Source of the DNA: Pseudomonas sp. AN-1 | GTDB lineage: Bacteria > Pseudomonadota > Gammaproteobacteria > Pseudomonadales > Pseudomonadaceae | DNA length: 64,000 nt | Assembly: GCF_034057115.1 (NCBI RefSeq) | Contig: NZ_CP139195.1 | Location: 2,108,001 to 2,172,000, forward strand | Direction: 5' to 3' | In this document: one piece after another, positions 27,041-38,621 of the stretch | Position numbering within the stretch: the stretch's first letter is position 1 | Layout: every line of letters starts with the position of its first letter | The notes under the pieces: model-generated | What the model saw: the letters and a program-made list of their open reading frames with translations, nothing else | Database searches by the model: none | Told to the model about the DNA's origin: nothing | Position numbers and translations under genes: made by a program

Positions 27041-28099
27041 TCAGGCGTTGCCGGTCGCCTTCAGGCGCGCCGCCTGGGTGAAGTCGAGCATGCGCTTGAG
27101 CGGCTTGACCGCCCTGGGGATCAGCACCGGATCGACGTGGATCTCGTTGCTGCCCTCGCGCAGGCACTGCAGGGTGCGCTCCAGGGTGTTCATCGCCATC
27201 CACGGGCAGTGCGCGCAGCTGCGGCAGGTTGCACCCTGGCCGGCGGTGGGCGCCTCGATGAACGACTTGCCCGGGCACAGCTGCTGCATCTTGTAGAGGA
27301 TGCCGCGGTCGGTGGCGACGATGAAGATCTGGTTGGTCAGGGTCTGCGCCGCCTTGATCAGCTGGCTGGTGGAACCCACCGCATCGGCCAGCTCCACCAC
27401 CGACTCCGGCGACTCCGGATGCACCAGCACCGCTGCCTCGGGATACAGCGCCTTGAGGTCCTGCAGCTGCTTGGTCTTGAACTCCTCGTGGACGATGCAC
27501 GCGCCTTCCCACAGCAGCATGTCGGCGCCGGTCTCGCGCTGGATGTAGCGACCCAGGTGCTGGTCCGGCGCCCAGAGGATCTTCTCGCCGTTGTCCATCA
27601 GGCTCTCGACGATCTCCAGCGCACAGCTGGAGGTCACCACCCAGTCGGCGCGCGCCTTCACCGCCGCCGAGGTGTTGGCGTAGACCACCACGGTCCGCTC
27701 GGGATGCTGGTCGCAGTAGGCGGAGAACTCCTCCACCGGACAGCCCAGGTCCAGCGAGCAGGTCGCCTCCAGGGTCGGCATCAGGATGCGCTTTTCCGGA
27801 TTGAGGATCTTCGCCGTCTCCCCCATGAAGCGCACGCCAGCGACCACGATGGTCGAGGCCGGGTGCTGGCTGCCGAAGCGGGCCATCTCCAGCGAGTCGG
27901 CCACGCAGCCGCCGGTTTCCTCGGCGAGCGCCTGGAGGATCGGGTCGGTGTAGTAGTGGGCGACCAGCACGGCCTCACGCGCCTTGAGCTCGGCGGCGAT
28001 GGCCTGGCGGTAGTCGGCGACTTCCTCGGCGGTCAGCGCGCGCGGCTGCTTGGCGTCGAGATGGGCCTGGACGAGGAGTCGTTCGGAGATCTGCGTCAT
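27041..28099 (-). CDS. nadA: Quinolinate synthase A
   Basis: [4Fe-4S] enzyme of 352 residues condensing iminoaspartate with dihydroxyacetone phosphate to quinolinate in NAD synthesis. Cluster cysteines lie in [16 protein letters not shown] and CRSCAHCPW. The triad segments [16 protein letters not shown] and WAPDQHLG are present. The length matches pseudomonad NadA. It is preceded by two tRNA-Lys genes on the same strand with about 106 bases between. Confidence 0.96.
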   Translation of the reverse strand: MTQISERLLVQAHLDAKQPRALTAEEVADYRQAIAAELKAREAVLVAHYYTDPILQALAEETGGCVADSLEMARFGSQHPASTIVVAGVRFMGETAKILNPEKRILMPTLEATCSLDLGCPVEEFSAYCDQHPERTVVVYANTSAAVKARADWVVTSSCALEIVESLMDNGEKILWAPDQHLGRYIQRETGADMLLWEGACIVHEEFKTKQLQDLKALYPEAAVLVHPESPESVVELADAVGSTSQLIKAAQTLTNQIFIVATDRGILYKMQQLCPGKSFIEAPTAGQGATCRSCAHCPWMAMNTLERTLQCLREGSNEIHVDPVLIPRAVKPLKRMLDFTQAARLKATGNA

Positions 28100-28205
28100 G
28101 TTCGCTGCACCTGAAGGTTAGGGTGCGGGAACCGGAGTATACACCCGATCCAGAGCACCAGACGGGATAACAAGCGGGAGGTGGAACGGGGAACAGCGGG
28201 GAAAG

Positions 28206-28280
28206 TGGTGGGTCGTGTAGGGGTCGAACCTACGACCAATTGGTTAAAAGCCAACTGCTCTACCACTGAGCTAACGACCC
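28206..28280 (-). tRNA. tRNA-Lys (anticodon TTT), copy 2
   Basis: A 75-base tRNA with encoded CCA. The acceptor GGGTCGT/ACGACCC, the anticodon loop CTTTTAA and the T-arm GTAGG-TTCGACC-CCTAC are present. It is identical in sequence to the copy at 28354-28428, with a 73-base spacer, and is the 3'-most gene of the pair. Confidence 0.96.
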
Positions 28281-28353
28281 AGGAAGATCTACATCTTGTT
28301 GCTTCACCCCAAACAGCCATGCCTGCCGGCCAACTCGGGGCTTGTGGAAAAAG

Positions 28354-28428
28354 TGGTGGGTCGTGTAGGGGTCGAACCTACGACCAATTGGTTAAAAGCC
28401 AACTGCTCTACCACTGAGCTAACGACCC
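28354..28428 (-). tRNA. tRNA-Lys (anticodon TTT), copy 1
   Basis: Identical to the neighbouring 75-base tRNA-Lys, with CCA encoded. It is the 5' copy of the tandem pair and lies 58 bases before queC's stop side (queC is upstream on the same strand). The tRNA-Lys next to queC in P. aeruginosa is a known island integration site; here no island follows. Confidence 0.96.
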
Positions 28429-28485
28429 AACGCCTGCGCATCATACTGATTTAATTCGGAATTTCAACTTTTTCCGAAAAAAAGT

Positions 28486-29160
28486 TCAAACGTAGCGGGT
28501 CGGATCGGCGACCCCGGCGCTGGCGAAGCCCTCGGCGCGCAACCGGCAGCTGTCGCAACGCCCGCAGGCGCGGCCGTCGGCATCGGCCTGGTAGCAGGAC
28601 ACGGTCAGGGCGAAATCCACCCCGCGGGCCAGACCGGCCTGGATGATCTCGGCCTTCGACAGGTACTGCAGCGGCGCGCGGATGCGGAAGCCCTCGCCCT
28701 CCACCCCGGCCTTGGTCGCCAGGTTGGCCAGGCGCTCGAAGGCGTCGATGAACTCGGGGCGGCAGTCCGGGTAGCCCGAGTAATCCACCGCGTTGACGCC
28801 GATGAAGATGTCGCGCGCGCCCAACACCTCGGCCCAGCCCAGCGCCAGCGACAGGAACAGGGTGTTGCGCGCCGGCACGTAGGTCACCGGAATGCCCTCG
28901 CCCGGGGTCTCCGGCACGGCGATGCTGGCGTCGGTCAGCGCCGAGCCGCCGATGCCGTTGAGGTCGATGCCGACCACCTTGTGCTCCACGGCGCCCAGCT
29001 GGCGCGCCACCCGCTCGGCGGCCTGCAGCTCGGCGCGGTGGCGCTGGCCGTAGTCGAAGCTCATGGTGTAGCAGGCGTAGCCCTCGGCGCGGGCCATGGC
29101 CAGCACGGTGGCGGAGTCGAGGCCGCCGGACAGCAGGATGACCGCTTTCTTGTCGCTCAT
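28486..29160 (-). CDS. queC: 7-cyano-7-deazaguanine synthase
   Basis: ATP-dependent enzyme of 224 residues forming preQ0 from 7-carboxy-7-deazaguanine in queuosine synthesis. The PP-loop [10 protein letters not shown] is at residues 8-17. The zinc site is near the C-terminus, [18 protein letters not shown] (C-x8-C-x2-C-x2-C). The start is three bases from the queE stop, so queE-queC form an operon. The length is standard. Confidence 0.96.
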   Translation of the reverse strand: MSDKKAVILLSGGLDSATVLAMARAEGYACYTMSFDYGQRHRAELQAAERVARQLGAVEHKVVGIDLNGIGGSALTDASIAVPETPGEGIPVTYVPARNTLFLSLALGWAEVLGARDIFIGVNAVDYSGYPDCRPEFIDAFERLANLATKAGVEGEGFRIRAPLQYLSKAEIIQAGLARGVDFALTVSCYQADADGRACGRCDSCRLRAEGFASAGVADPTRYV

Positions 29161-29162
29161 GT

Positions 29163-29810
29163 TCAGTGCCCCGGCTCGTCGTTCCACAGGTACTTGTGCA
29201 GCTGCAGCTGCAGGCGCACCGGCAGGTTGTCGGCGATGATCCACTCGGCCAGAGTGCGCGGCTCCAGCTGCTGGTGGCTGGGCGACAGCAGCACCTCGCC
29301 GGCGCGCTGGTCGAGGCGGTACTCGATCAGCTTCGACACCGCCCAGTCGTAGTCCTCGCGCGAGCAGATCACGAACTTGACCTGGTCGTTGCGGGTCAGT
29401 TCGGCCAGGTTCTCGTAGCGGTTGCGGCCGACCTCGCCCGAGCCCGGGGTCTTCAGGTCCACCACCCGGCTGACCCGGGTATCCACTGGGGCGATGTCCA
29501 GCGCGCCGCTGGTTTCCAGCGACACCTGGTAGCCGGCATCGCACAGCGCCGCGAGCAGCGGGATGCAGTTGGGCTGCGCCAGCGGCTCGCCGCCGGTCAC
29601 GCAGACATGGCGCGGCCGGTAGCTGGCGACCCGGGCGAGGATTTCCTCGAGGGTCATCAGCTCGCCGCCGCTGAAGGCGTAGGCGGTATCGCAGTAGCCA
29701 CAGCGCAGGGGACAGCCGGTGAGGCGGACGAACACGGTCGGCAGGCCGACGGTACGCGCTTCGCCCTGCAGCGAATAGAAGATTTCGGTGATACGCAGAG
29801 TCTGGTTCAT
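29163..29810 (-). CDS. queE: 7-carboxy-7-deazaguanine synthase
   Basis: Radical SAM enzyme of 215 residues converting 6-carboxytetrahydropterin to 7-carboxy-7-deazaguanine. The cluster motif CPLRCGYC (C-x3-C-x2-C) and the SAM-binding [10 protein letters not shown] are present, as is the QGEA segment near the N-terminus. It directly precedes queC with a two-base gap. The cpoB terminator lies upstream, so the pair is likely transcribed from its own promoter at about 29811-29880. Confidence 0.95.
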   Translation of the reverse strand: MNQTLRITEIFYSLQGEARTVGLPTVFVRLTGCPLRCGYCDTAYAFSGGELMTLEEILARVASYRPRHVCVTGGEPLAQPNCIPLLAALCDAGYQVSLETSGALDIAPVDTRVSRVVDLKTPGSGEVGRNRYENLAELTRNDQVKFVICSREDYDWAVSKLIEYRLDQRAGEVLLSPSHQQLEPRTLAEWIIADNLPVRLQLQLHKYLWNDEPGH

Positions 29811-29880
29811 AAGCCCCGGGCGTGCTGGCGAAACAGGCCAACCGCCTCCGTTGCAGGATGTGGAAAAGGACAGTGATTTT

Positions 29881-29910
29881 AACGAAAAAACCCGCGCCAG
29901 GCGCGGGTTT
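29881..29910 (-). terminator. Intrinsic terminator of the tol-pal operon
   Basis: AAACCCGCGC (29888-29897) pairs with GCGCGGGTTT (29901-29910) around CAG. On the minus strand it is followed by TTTTTTCGTT. It starts about 19 bases after the cpoB stop. Confidence 0.9.
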
Positions 29911-29928
29911 CATCGACAACGCCTGCCG

Positions 29929-30723
29929 TCAGGGCAGGCGGGCCAGGTCGCGCTGGGCAAGCTGGGCGGCCGAGGTGCCCGGATACTGGGCGACCACCTG
30001 CTGGAGGATGCCCTTGGCCTTGCCGGCGTTGCCGAGGCGCTGCTCGACATCGGCCAGCTTGTACAGCGAGTCCGCGACCTTCTGGTGCTGCGGATAGCTC
30101 TGGCTGACCTGGGCGAAGGCGCGGCCGGCGCCCTGCAGGTCGCCCTGGGCGAGCTTGACCTCACCCAGCCAGTACTGGGCGTTGCCGGCGTACTGGCTGC
30201 TCGGATACTTGCGCAGGAATGCGGTGAAGGCCTGATCGGCCTTGGCAAAGTCCTTCGCCTTGATCAGGTCGAAGGCGGCGTCGTAGAACAGCTTCTCCTT
30301 GGCCGGATCCCCCGGTGCGGCATTGGCAGCCGGAGCCTGGGCGGCAGGAGCGGCGCCCGATGCGCCGACGGCAGGTGCCACCGGTGCCTGGGCGGGAGCC
30401 TGGGGTGCGGCGGACAGCCGGCTGTCGAGGTCCTGATAGCGCTCGAGGCTCTGCTGCTTGAGCTGCTGGATCTCGTACTGCTGCTCTTCCAGGGTGCCGC
30501 GCAGGCGGGCAACCTCTTCCTGCAGCTGCTGCAGCTGCAGGAAGAGCTCGCCTTGCGCCGAGGTGGTCGCGGCAGGCGCCGCGCCACCGGCGTAAGCAGC
30601 CCCCGTCGCCCCGTAACCGGACGGCGGATAACCGCTGCTGCCCTCCATGACGGGCACCTGGGCCCAGGTCGAGAGGGGCGCGGCCAGGGCCAGCAGGGTC
30701 AGGAGACGGGAGTGCTTGCGCAT
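29929..30723 (-). CDS. cpoB: Tol-Pal-associated protein CpoB (YbgF)
   Basis: Periplasmic protein of 264 residues with a signal peptide (1-21, ending TWA). A coiled-coil trimerisation segment (about 57-100; LQQLQEEVARLRGTLEEQQY) is followed by an Ala/Pro linker and C-terminal TPR repeats (about 140-264). CpoB coordinates Tol-Pal driven outer-membrane constriction with peptidoglycan synthesis by PBP1B. It lies six bases after pal as the last gene of the operon and is followed by a strong terminator. Confidence 0.93.
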   Translation of the reverse strand: MRKHSRLLTLLALAAPLSTWAQVPVMEGSSGYPPSGYGATGAAYAGGAAPAATTSAQGELFLQLQQLQEEVARLRGTLEEQQYEIQQLKQQSLERYQDLDSRLSAAPQAPAQAPVAPAVGASGAAPAAQAPAANAAPGDPAKEKLFYDAAFDLIKAKDFAKADQAFTAFLRKYPSSQYAGNAQYWLGEVKLAQGDLQGAGRAFAQVSQSYPQHQKVADSLYKLADVEQRLGNAGKAKGILQQVVAQYPGTSAAQLAQRDLARLP

Positions 30724-30729
30724 GGCTTC

Positions 30730-31230
30730 TTACTTCTTCAGCTCGACGCGACGGTTCTGCGCCCAGCTCTCTTCGCCGCTGCCAGCGGCCAGCGGACGCT
30801 CTTCACCGTAGGACACCAGCTCCAGCTGGGCCGGGGAAACGCCCTGCAGGACCAGGTAGCGCTGCACGGCCTTGGCGCGACGCTCGCCCAGAGCCATGTT
30901 GTACTCGCGGGTGCCGCGCTCGTCGGCGTGGCCTTCCAGGACGACGCGGGCGCCGTTGGCCTGCAGGTCGCGAGCATGGACGTCCAGGGCGCGCATGGCT
31001 TCCGGCTTCAGGTCGGAGCTGTCGTACTCGAAGTAGAAGGTGGTGATGGCGCGCAGAGCGGCTTCTTCACCGTTCATGCTGCCATCGACGGCACCGGCGT
31101 TGGCACCGTAGCCGGCGTTCGGATCAACAGCGCCTTCGCCAGCGGCGTCGCCACCCTTGGACGAGCAACCCACGGCAACTGCCATAGCCAGAGCCAGCGC
31201 AGCAAACTTGCCGAATTTCAGCATTTCCAT
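30730..31230 (-). CDS. pal: Peptidoglycan-associated lipoprotein Pal (OprL)
   Basis: Outer-membrane lipoprotein of 166 residues. The signal peptide ends in VAVGC22, followed by a linker and an OmpA-like peptidoglycan-binding domain (about 60-166) ending [21 protein letters not shown] is the OmpA-like entry motif. It anchors the envelope to the cell wall and is the partner of TolB. It is almost identical to P. aeruginosa OprL by memory. The Met-Glu-Met start could also be used from the second ATG. A separate promoter may lie in the 74-base gap before it. Confidence 0.97.
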   Translation of the reverse strand: MEMLKFGKFAALALAMAVAVGCSSKGGDAAGEGAVDPNAGYGANAGAVDGSMNGEEAALRAITTFYFEYDSSDLKPEAMRALDVHARDLQANGARVVLEGHADERGTREYNMALGERRAKAVQRYLVLQGVSPAQLELVSYGEERPLAAGSGEESWAQNRRVELKK

Positions 31231-31304
31231 CTTTCAAAACCCCAGTGGTGTGTTCAAAAACAACTTGTTCAGGACAACGCATTAAAACGAGCAGCAGCGC
31301 GCCC

Positions 31305-32606
31305 TCACTGAATGTAGGGCGACCAGGAAGGCTCGCGGATTTCACCCTGAGCTGCAGGCAACGGCAGACGAACGCGTCCGTTGGTGGAGACGAGCATCAG
31401 CACTCCACGGCCCTGCTGACGGGTGGCGTAGATTAGCATGGTGCCGTTGGGCGCGACAGTGGGCGACTCGTCCAGACTGGTCTGCGCGGAGAGCACGCGC
31501 AGGGTGCCGCGCTGCAGGTCCTGGGCCGCCACGCGGAACACGGTGAAGCCGTCCTGGCGATGGACCATCACCAGGGTCTTCTCGTCGGCGGACAGTTTCG
31601 GGTTGGCATTGTAGTTGCCGATGAAGGTCACCCGCTCCGCGCCGCCCGAACCGATGCTGGTCTTGTAGATCTGCGGCTTGCCGCCCCGGTCGGAGGTGAA
31701 GTAGATGGTCTGGCCATCCTTGCCCCAGAACGGCTCGGTGTCGATCGCCGGGCTGTTGGTCACGCGGCGCACCTGGCGGCTGCCCATGTCCATCACGTAG
31801 ATCTCCGGGTTGCCGTCGCGCGACAGGGTGAAGGCCAGGCGGCTGCCGTCCGGCGACCAGGCCGGCGCGCCGTTGAGGCCCTCGAAGTTGGTGACCTGCT
31901 CGCGGCGGCCGGTGTCGATGTGCTGCACGAAGATGCGCGGGCGCTGCTGCTCGAACGACACGTAGGCGATGCGCCGGCCGTCCGGGGCGAAGCTCGGCGA
32001 CAGGATCGGCTCGCGCGACTGCAGCAGGGTCACCGCGCGGGCGCCGTCGTAGTCGGCGCGCTGCAGGGTGTAGCGGGTGTTGTTGGCCGAGAAGCGTTCG
32101 GCAGTGACGAACAGCAGCTTGGTGGAGAAGGCGCCCTTGATGCCGGTGAGCTTCTCGAACGACTGGTCGGCGATGTAGTGCGCCATGTCGCGCAACTGGG
32201 CGGTGCTGCCGCCGACGCTGCCGGTCAGCATCTGCTGCTCGGTGGTGACGTTGAACAGCGCGTACTGGATCTGCACGCCGGCGCCGCCGGGCACGATGCT
32301 GCCGGTCAGCACGTACTGCGCGCCGAGGGCCTTCCAGTCGCGGTAGATCACTTCGCCGGCCTGGCTCGGCAGGCTGATCATGTTCTGCCGCGGAATCGGC
32401 TCGAAGTAGCCGGAGTTGCGCAGGTCGTTGCCGACGATCTCGGCCATGTCCTCGGGCAGCACGGCGCCGCCCTGCGAGGCGAACGGCACCACGGCGATCG
32501 GGATGGCCCGGTCGGTACCGCTGGAGATCACCAGCGGGTCGGCTGCCCTCGCCACACCGGCGAGCAGCGCCAGGCCCAGCAGGGCCATGCGGATCAGGGT
32601 GTTCAC
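31305..32606 (-). CDS. tolB: Tol-Pal translocation protein TolB
   Basis: Periplasmic protein of 433 residues. A signal peptide (1-21, ending ARA) precedes an N-terminal domain (about 25-170) and a six-bladed beta-propeller with [10 protein letters not shown]-type repeats. It binds Pal and is recycled by TolA. It starts with GTG, which overlaps the tolA stop by four bases (GTGA), so the pair is translationally coupled. The length matches the P. aeruginosa protein closely. Confidence 0.96.
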   Translation of the reverse strand: MNTLIRMALLGLALLAGVARAADPLVISSGTDRAIPIAVVPFASQGGAVLPEDMAEIVGNDLRNSGYFEPIPRQNMISLPSQAGEVIYRDWKALGAQYVLTGSIVPGGAGVQIQYALFNVTTEQQMLTGSVGGSTAQLRDMAHYIADQSFEKLTGIKGAFSTKLLFVTAERFSANNTRYTLQRADYDGARAVTLLQSREPILSPSFAPDGRRIAYVSFEQQRPRIFVQHIDTGRREQVTNFEGLNGAPAWSPDGSRLAFTLSRDGNPEIYVMDMGSRQVRRVTNSPAIDTEPFWGKDGQTIYFTSDRGGKPQIYKTSIGSGGAERVTFIGNYNANPKLSADEKTLVMVHRQDGFTVFRVAAQDLQRGTLRVLSAQTSLDESPTVAPNGTMLIYATRQQGRGVLMLVSTNGRVRLPLPAAQGEIREPSWSPYIQ

Positions 32607-33678
32607 AGGCTCAAGTCCTCCGGTTTGAATATCATGGCGCGCTTTCGATACATGCGGTCGAAGGTCGCCCGGTCCAGTTGCTGCATTTCCGGTATGCGGC
32701 CGACGTTGCGCACCGCGGCTACCGCCGAATTGTCGAAGGCCACGTCCCCGCTGGAGCGGGTCACGCTGGCGTTGGTGATGGTGCCGTCGGGCAGCATCTG
32801 GATGGTCACCGTCACGCTCATCCCCTGGCGCGCCGACGGCGGACGCCGCCACTGCTGGCTGACCAGGTTGATGATCAGGTCATCGAGGTTGCCGGCCACC
32901 TTGTCGCCGACCTCGTCGGCCAGCGCCTGCTGATGCTGCACGTCGTCGGCGAGCAGCTCGGCCAGCGCGGCGGCCTTCTTGTCCTCCTGCGCCTTGCGGG
33001 CGGCCTCGGCGGCGGCTTTCTTCTTCGCCTCCTCGGCGGCAGCCTTCTTCCTGGCTTCTTCGGCAGCCTTCTTCGCCTGCTCCTCGGCGGCCTTCTTCTT
33101 GGCCTCCTCGGCGGCTTTCTTCTTCGCGGCCTCCTCCTGCGCCTTCTTCTTGGCGAGTTCCTCGGCAGCCTTCTTCTTCGCTGCCTCTTCGGCGGCCTTC
33201 TTCTTGGCGATGTCGGCCTGCTGCTTCTGCTCGGCAGCCTTCTTCTCGGCCTCGGCCTTGGCGGCAGCCTCTTTCTTCTGCGCCTCGGCCTTGGCCGCGG
33301 CAGCTTCCTTCTGCTTCTGCGCCTCGGCAGCCTTGGCCTGCTCCGCCTTTCGAGCCTCCTCGGCGCGCTTTTGTTCCGCAGCCTTGGCCGCCGCGATCTT
33401 CTGCTGCTCGGCCTTCTTCTGCTCCATCTGCTCGGTTTCGTACTGCGGCGCCGCCGTCTTCTGCGACTCGCCGGCGATGCGCTGGTTGGTCTGCACCTTC
33501 GCCTGACTCTGCGACTTGAGCTGGTACAGGGTGGCCTGGACGATCGGCCGCGACGGCGGCAGCTCCGGGGTCATGGCGAAGCTGACGAACAGCATGGCGA
33601 AGATCAGCACATGCAGGCCGACCGCCCAGATGCTCGGCCAGAAGTAGCTTTCCGAAGGAGAGCGCTCACGCTGCTGCA

Positions 33679-33679
<1 letters not shown>
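32603..33679 (-). CDS. tolA: Tol-Pal protein TolA
   Basis: Inner-membrane protein of 358 residues spanning the periplasm. It has one transmembrane helix (about 15-37), a long Ala/Lys/Glu coiled coil (about 75-235, repeated AAKKKAAEE units) and a C-terminal globular domain (about 245-358) that contacts TolB and Pal. It is energised by TolQR. The repeat-rich region gives an equally long low-complexity ORF on the other strand, which is not a gene. The start shares one base with the tolR stop. Confidence 0.95.
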
Positions 33680-34131
<452 letters not shown>

Positions 34132-34198
34132 GTCTTGAATCGAACCTGTCGGAAAAGCGGATCCGGCGGCGCCGTACTGGGCGCGGCCGGAGACGGCG

Positions 34199-34894
34199 TC
34201 AATCGTCGCTGGTGTGCACCTTGCGGTGCAGGATGGCCTGGAACTCGTCGGCGAAGGTGTAGTAGCGGTTGATCAGCATCTCGCCGCGGGCGGAGAAGCG
34301 GTTGTAGGCGATCACCGCCGGAATCGCGGCGAACAGGCCGATGGCGGTGGCGATCAGCGCCTCGGCGATGCCCGGCGCCACGGTGGCCAGGGTGGCCTGC
34401 TGCACCTGGGCCAGACCGCGGAACGAGTTCATGATGCCCCACACGGTGCCGAACAGACCGACGTACGGGCTGGTCGAGCCGACGGTGGCGAGGAACGGCA
34501 GGCTCTGCTCGAGCTTCTCCTCCTCGCGGGAGATGGCCACGCGCATGGCACGGTTGACGCCGTCCATCACCGCATCCGGGTCGACGCCGGGCTGCTGGCG
34601 CAGGCGGGAGAACTCCTTGAAGCCGGCGCGGAAGATCTGCTCGACGCCGGAGTCCGGGTCAGGGTTGCTGCCGGCCTGGCGGTACAGCTTGGACAGATCG
34701 ATGCCCGACCAGAAGCGCTCCTCGAAAGTGTCCAGCCCCTTCTTGGCGGCACGCAGCATGCTGCTGCGCTGGAAGATCATGATCCACGAGGTGACCGAGG
34801 CGGCGACCAGGGCCAGCATCACCAGTTGCACCACGAAACTGGCATTGCTGATCAGGCTCCACATCGACATATGGTCAACGGCGTTGGCTTCCAC
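34199..34894 (-). CDS. tolQ: Tol-Pal proton-motor protein TolQ
   Basis: MotA/TolQ/ExbB-family protein of 231 residues with three transmembrane helices (about 14-36, 140-160 and 175-197). The core segments LATVGSTSPYVGLFGTVWG and EALIATAIGLFAAIPAVIAYN are present. It starts with GTG after AGGAGAG and lies two bases after the ybgC stop, as in other gammaproteobacterial tol operons. Confidence 0.95.
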   Translation of the reverse strand: MEANAVDHMSMWSLISNASFVVQLVMLALVAASVTSWIMIFQRSSMLRAAKKGLDTFEERFWSGIDLSKLYRQAGSNPDPDSGVEQIFRAGFKEFSRLRQQPGVDPDAVMDGVNRAMRVAISREEEKLEQSLPFLATVGSTSPYVGLFGTVWGIMNSFRGLAQVQQATLATVAPGIAEALIATAIGLFAAIPAVIAYNRFSARGEMLINRYYTFADEFQAILHRKVHTSDD

Positions 34895-34896
34895 GC

Positions 34897-35340
34897 TTAC
34901 TCTCCTGCAGGGATTGGACCCGGCCCGGCGAAGGCTGCTCGCAGCGCTTCGGGAATGGCCCGGGGTTTGAAACTGTCGGCGCGCACGCAGGCCACCGTGA
35001 TACGCCCTTCACAGAGCAGTGCATCGTCGCACATGCGGCGCACCTGCTGGCGAAAGACCAGACTGGCACGATTGAGTTCCACCACCTCGGCACTGACCGA
35101 CAGCTCGTCGTCGAGCCGGGCCGGCGCCAGGTAGCGGGCCTCGGCCGAATGCACGACGAACAGCAGGTTCTCGCCGACCAGCTGCGACTGGGCAAGGCCC
35201 GACGCACGCAACCGCTCGGTGCGGGCCCGCTCCATGAACTTGAGGTAGTTGACGTAATAGACAACGCCACCGGCATCGGTGTCCTCGTAATAGACCCGAC
35301 AACGGTGGCTGAACGGCTGGCTCTTGTTTTGCGCGCGCAT
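34897..35340 (-). CDS. ybgC: Tol-Pal-linked acyl-CoA thioesterase YbgC
   Basis: Hot-dog fold thioesterase of 147 residues hydrolysing short-chain acyl-CoA or acyl-ACP. The catalytic Asp lies in [19 protein letters not shown] and [11 protein letters not shown] follows. It is the first gene of the tol-pal operon, two bases from tolQ. A 53-base gap separates it from ruvB, so it may have a promoter of its own or be read through from ruv. Confidence 0.93.
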   Translation of the reverse strand: MRAQNKSQPFSHRCRVYYEDTDAGGVVYYVNYLKFMERARTERLRASGLAQSQLVGENLLFVVHSAEARYLAPARLDDELSVSAEVVELNRASLVFRQQVRRMCDDALLCEGRITVACVRADSFKPRAIPEALRAAFAGPGPIPAGE

Positions 35341-35393
35341 ACTCTAGTCCCGGCTCCCCCGGTTGCCAACGGTCGTGGCAACTATTTTTTCCG

Positions 35394-36443
<1,050 letters not shown>

Positions 36444-36461
36444 CGGGATTCACCCACGGGT

Positions 36462-37067
36462 TCAGGCCATGCCCTTGAGGGCACGGCGGATCAGTTCTTC
36501 GCTGGACAGGTCGGCAGCGTCCACCAGACTGACGGCGCGACTGGCCTCGGCCGGCTTGAAGCCCAGCGCCACCAGGGCGCTGACCGCATCGGCCTCGGCG
36601 CTGGAAACCGCCGGTGCACGCGCCGGCTCCACCACCAGCGGGGCGATGGCCGGCATGCTTTCCCAGACCTGGAAACGGTCCTTGAGTTCCACCAGCAGAC
36701 GCTCGGCGGTCTTCTTGCCGACCCCCGGCACCCGCGTCAGCGCCTTGGTGTCGCCGGCCTGCACGCAGCGCACCAGCTCGTCCACCTCGAGGCCGGACAT
36801 CAGCGCCAGGGCCAGCTTGGGACCGACGCCGTTGAGGCGGATCAGCTCGCGGAACAGCTCGCGCTCGCGCTTCTCGGCAAAGCCGTAGAGCAGCTGGGCG
36901 TCCTCGCGCACCACCAGGTGGGTGTGCAGGGTCAGCGCCTCGCCGACGCCCGGCAGGCGGTACAGGGTGGTCATCGGCACCTCCAGCTCGTAGCCGACGC
37001 CATTGACGTCGACCAGCAGGTGCGGCGGCTGCTTCTCCGCCAGGGTACCGCGCAAACGTCCGATCAA
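36462..37067 (-). CDS. ruvA: Holliday junction protein RuvA
   Basis: Tetrameric Holliday-junction binding protein of 201 residues. An OB fold ([20 protein letters not shown]) precedes a double helix-hairpin-helix domain ([30 protein letters not shown]) and a C-terminal RuvB-binding domain. The start is a TTG at 37067 with GAGGA seven bases upstream, which gives the usual N-terminus. It is 15 bases from ruvC. Confidence 0.96.
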   Translation of the reverse strand: MIGRLRGTLAEKQPPHLLVDVNGVGYELEVPMTTLYRLPGVGEALTLHTHLVVREDAQLLYGFAEKRERELFRELIRLNGVGPKLALALMSGLEVDELVRCVQAGDTKALTRVPGVGKKTAERLLVELKDRFQVWESMPAIAPLVVEPARAPAVSSAEADAVSALVALGFKPAEASRAVSLVDAADLSSEELIRRALKGMA

Positions 37068-37082
37068 GATGGGTTCCTCGGG

Positions 37083-37607
37083 TTACAGGCGCAGGCGCCC
37101 GCCGCGCCGGCGGGCGGTGGCCAGGCCATGGGGAATCAGGCTCTGCCGGTGGTGGGCGTGACAGAGGGCGATGGCCAGGGCGTCGGAGGCGTCGATCTGC
37201 GGCTTCTGCAGCAGGCCCAGCAGGTGCATGACCATCAGCTGAACCTGCTGCTTGTCCGCCGCGCCGCTGCCGACCACCGCCTGCTTGACCTGGCTGGCGG
37301 TGTACTCGGCGACGCTCAGCCCCTCCTCCACCGCCGCGACTATCGCCGCGCCGCGCGCCTGGCCGAGCTTGAGCGCGGAGTCGGCGTTGCGCGCCATGAA
37401 CACCTGCTCGATGCCGAGCATCACCGGCCCGTGCAGGCGGATCACCTCGCGCACGCCACGGTAGACCTTCTGCAGGCGCTCGGGCAGCGGGCCGTCGCCG
37501 GTGCGGATGCAGCCGGAGGCGACGTACTCGCAGCCGCGCCCGGTGTCGCGCACCACGCCGTAACCGGTGATGCGCGAACCGGGGTCGATGCCGAGGATCA
37601 GGGTCAT
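37083..37607 (-). CDS. ruvC: Holliday junction endonuclease RuvC
   Basis: Resolvase of 174 residues cutting Holliday junctions. Catalytic acidic residues lie in ILGIDPGSR (Asp7), LGIEQVFM (Glu) and [12 protein letters not shown] (Asp pair). The ATG at 37607 is used rather than an in-frame start 33 bases upstream, because it gives the family N-terminus MTLILGID and standard length. Confidence 0.96.
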   Translation of the reverse strand: MTLILGIDPGSRITGYGVVRDTGRGCEYVASGCIRTGDGPLPERLQKVYRGVREVIRLHGPVMLGIEQVFMARNADSALKLGQARGAAIVAAVEEGLSVAEYTASQVKQAVVGSGAADKQQVQLMVMHLLGLLQKPQIDASDALAIALCHAHHRQSLIPHGLATARRRGGRLRL

Positions 37608-37723
37608 GCAGGGGTCATCCGCCTTGTCCGCCAGCGTCACTCACTGGCTATTTATCCAGCCGCGAGTATAGGTGCCCCCTGCCGTGTCGTCACTCCCGAT
37701 ACGCCGGGGCATGACGACGCGCC

Positions 37724-37761
37724 CAAAAACAAAGCCGGAAGGGACGGGGCTCCTTCCGGCT
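37724..37761 (-). terminator. Intrinsic terminator after yebC
   Basis: AGCCGGAAGG (37733-37742) pairs with CCTTCCGGCT (37752-37761) around a 9-base loop. On the minus strand TTGTTTTTGG follows. It lies 22 bases after the yebC stop. Confidence 0.8.
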
Positions 37762-37783
37762 CGGGTCACACCGACACCTGGCC

Positions 37784-38533
37784 TCAGCCGAGCTGCTCCA
37801 TGATCTCGTCGGGGATCTCGGCGTTGTGGTAGACGTTCTGCACGTCGTCGAGGTCTTCCAGCATGTCGATCAGCTTGAGCACCTTCTGCGCGGTCTCCAG
37901 GTCGGTGATCGGCGCGGTGATCGACGGGATCATCGCCACCTCGGCCTCGTCGCCCTTGAAGCCGGCGGCGGTCAGCGCCTCGTTGACCGACAGGAAGTCG
38001 GCGAAGGAGGTGTACACCTCGACCGAACCGTCCTCCTCGGCGACCACGTCGTCGGCGCCGGCTTCCAGCGCCGCCTCCATCAGGGCGTCCTCGTCGACGC
38101 CCGGGGCGAAGCTGATCTGCCCCTTGCGGTCGAACATGTAGGCCACCGAACCGTCGGTGCCGAGGTTGCCGCCGCACTTGCTGAAGGCATGGCGCACTTC
38201 GGCCGCGGTGCGGTTGCGGTTGTCGGTCATGGCCTCAATGATGATCGCCACGCCGCTCGGCGCGTAGCCCTCGTAGCTCAGCTCGACCATGTTGTCGGCT
38301 TCGTTGGTGCCGGCGCCGCGGGCGATGGCGCGCTCGATGACGTCACGCGACATGTTGGCAGTCAGGGCCTTGTCCACCGCCAGGCGCAGGCGCGGATTGT
38401 CAGCCGGGTTGCCGCCACCGTGTTTGGCCGCGACGGTCAGTTCGCGGATCAGCTTGGTGAAGATCTTGCCGCGCTTGGCGTCCTGACGTTCCTTGCGGTG
38501 CTTGATGTTGGCCCATTTGGAATGACCTGCCAT
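37784..38533 (-). CDS. yebC: YebC/PmpR-family transcription/translation factor
   Basis: Protein of 249 residues of the TACO1/YebC family: [20 protein letters not shown] at the N-terminus, then [12 protein letters not shown] and ENxRTA-type segments. In P. aeruginosa the orthologue is PmpR, a regulator of quinolone signalling; more recent work places YebC proteins in translation of difficult motifs. It is downstream of aspS with an aspS terminator-like hairpin and own terminator, so it is transcribed from the 38534-38621 gap or by read-through. Confidence 0.95.
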   Translation of the reverse strand: MAGHSKWANIKHRKERQDAKRGKIFTKLIRELTVAAKHGGGNPADNPRLRLAVDKALTANMSRDVIERAIARGAGTNEADNMVELSYEGYAPSGVAIIIEAMTDNRNRTAAEVRHAFSKCGGNLGTDGSVAYMFDRKGQISFAPGVDEDALMEAALEAGADDVVAEEDGSVEVYTSFADFLSVNEALTAAGFKGDEAEVAMIPSITAPITDLETAQKVLKLIDMLEDLDDVQNVYHNAEIPDEIMEQLG

Positions 38534-38589
38534 GACTCTCTCCGTCGTGTTGCTGGTGGATCTTGTACTTTTGCCGCGCCGAAACTGAA

Positions 38590-38612
38590 GGAGCCTGGCT
38601 TAACCAGGCTCC
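38590..38612 (-). terminator. Hairpin after aspS
   Basis: GGAGCCTGG (38590-38598) pairs with CCAGGCTCC (38604-38612) around CTTAA. On the minus strand TTCAGTTTCGG follows, so the U tract is modest. It begins ten bases after the aspS stop. Confidence 0.65.
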
Positions 38613-38621
38613 CGTGTCGGC

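Noticed and set aside
28096-28320. Short reading frames over the tRNA-Lys genes
   Set aside because: They are explained by the tRNA sequences themselves.
32979-33506. Low-complexity plus-strand frame rich in Ser/Ala/Phe opposite tolA
   Set aside because: It mirrors the Ala/Lys/Glu coiled-coil repeats of TolA and has no support as a gene.
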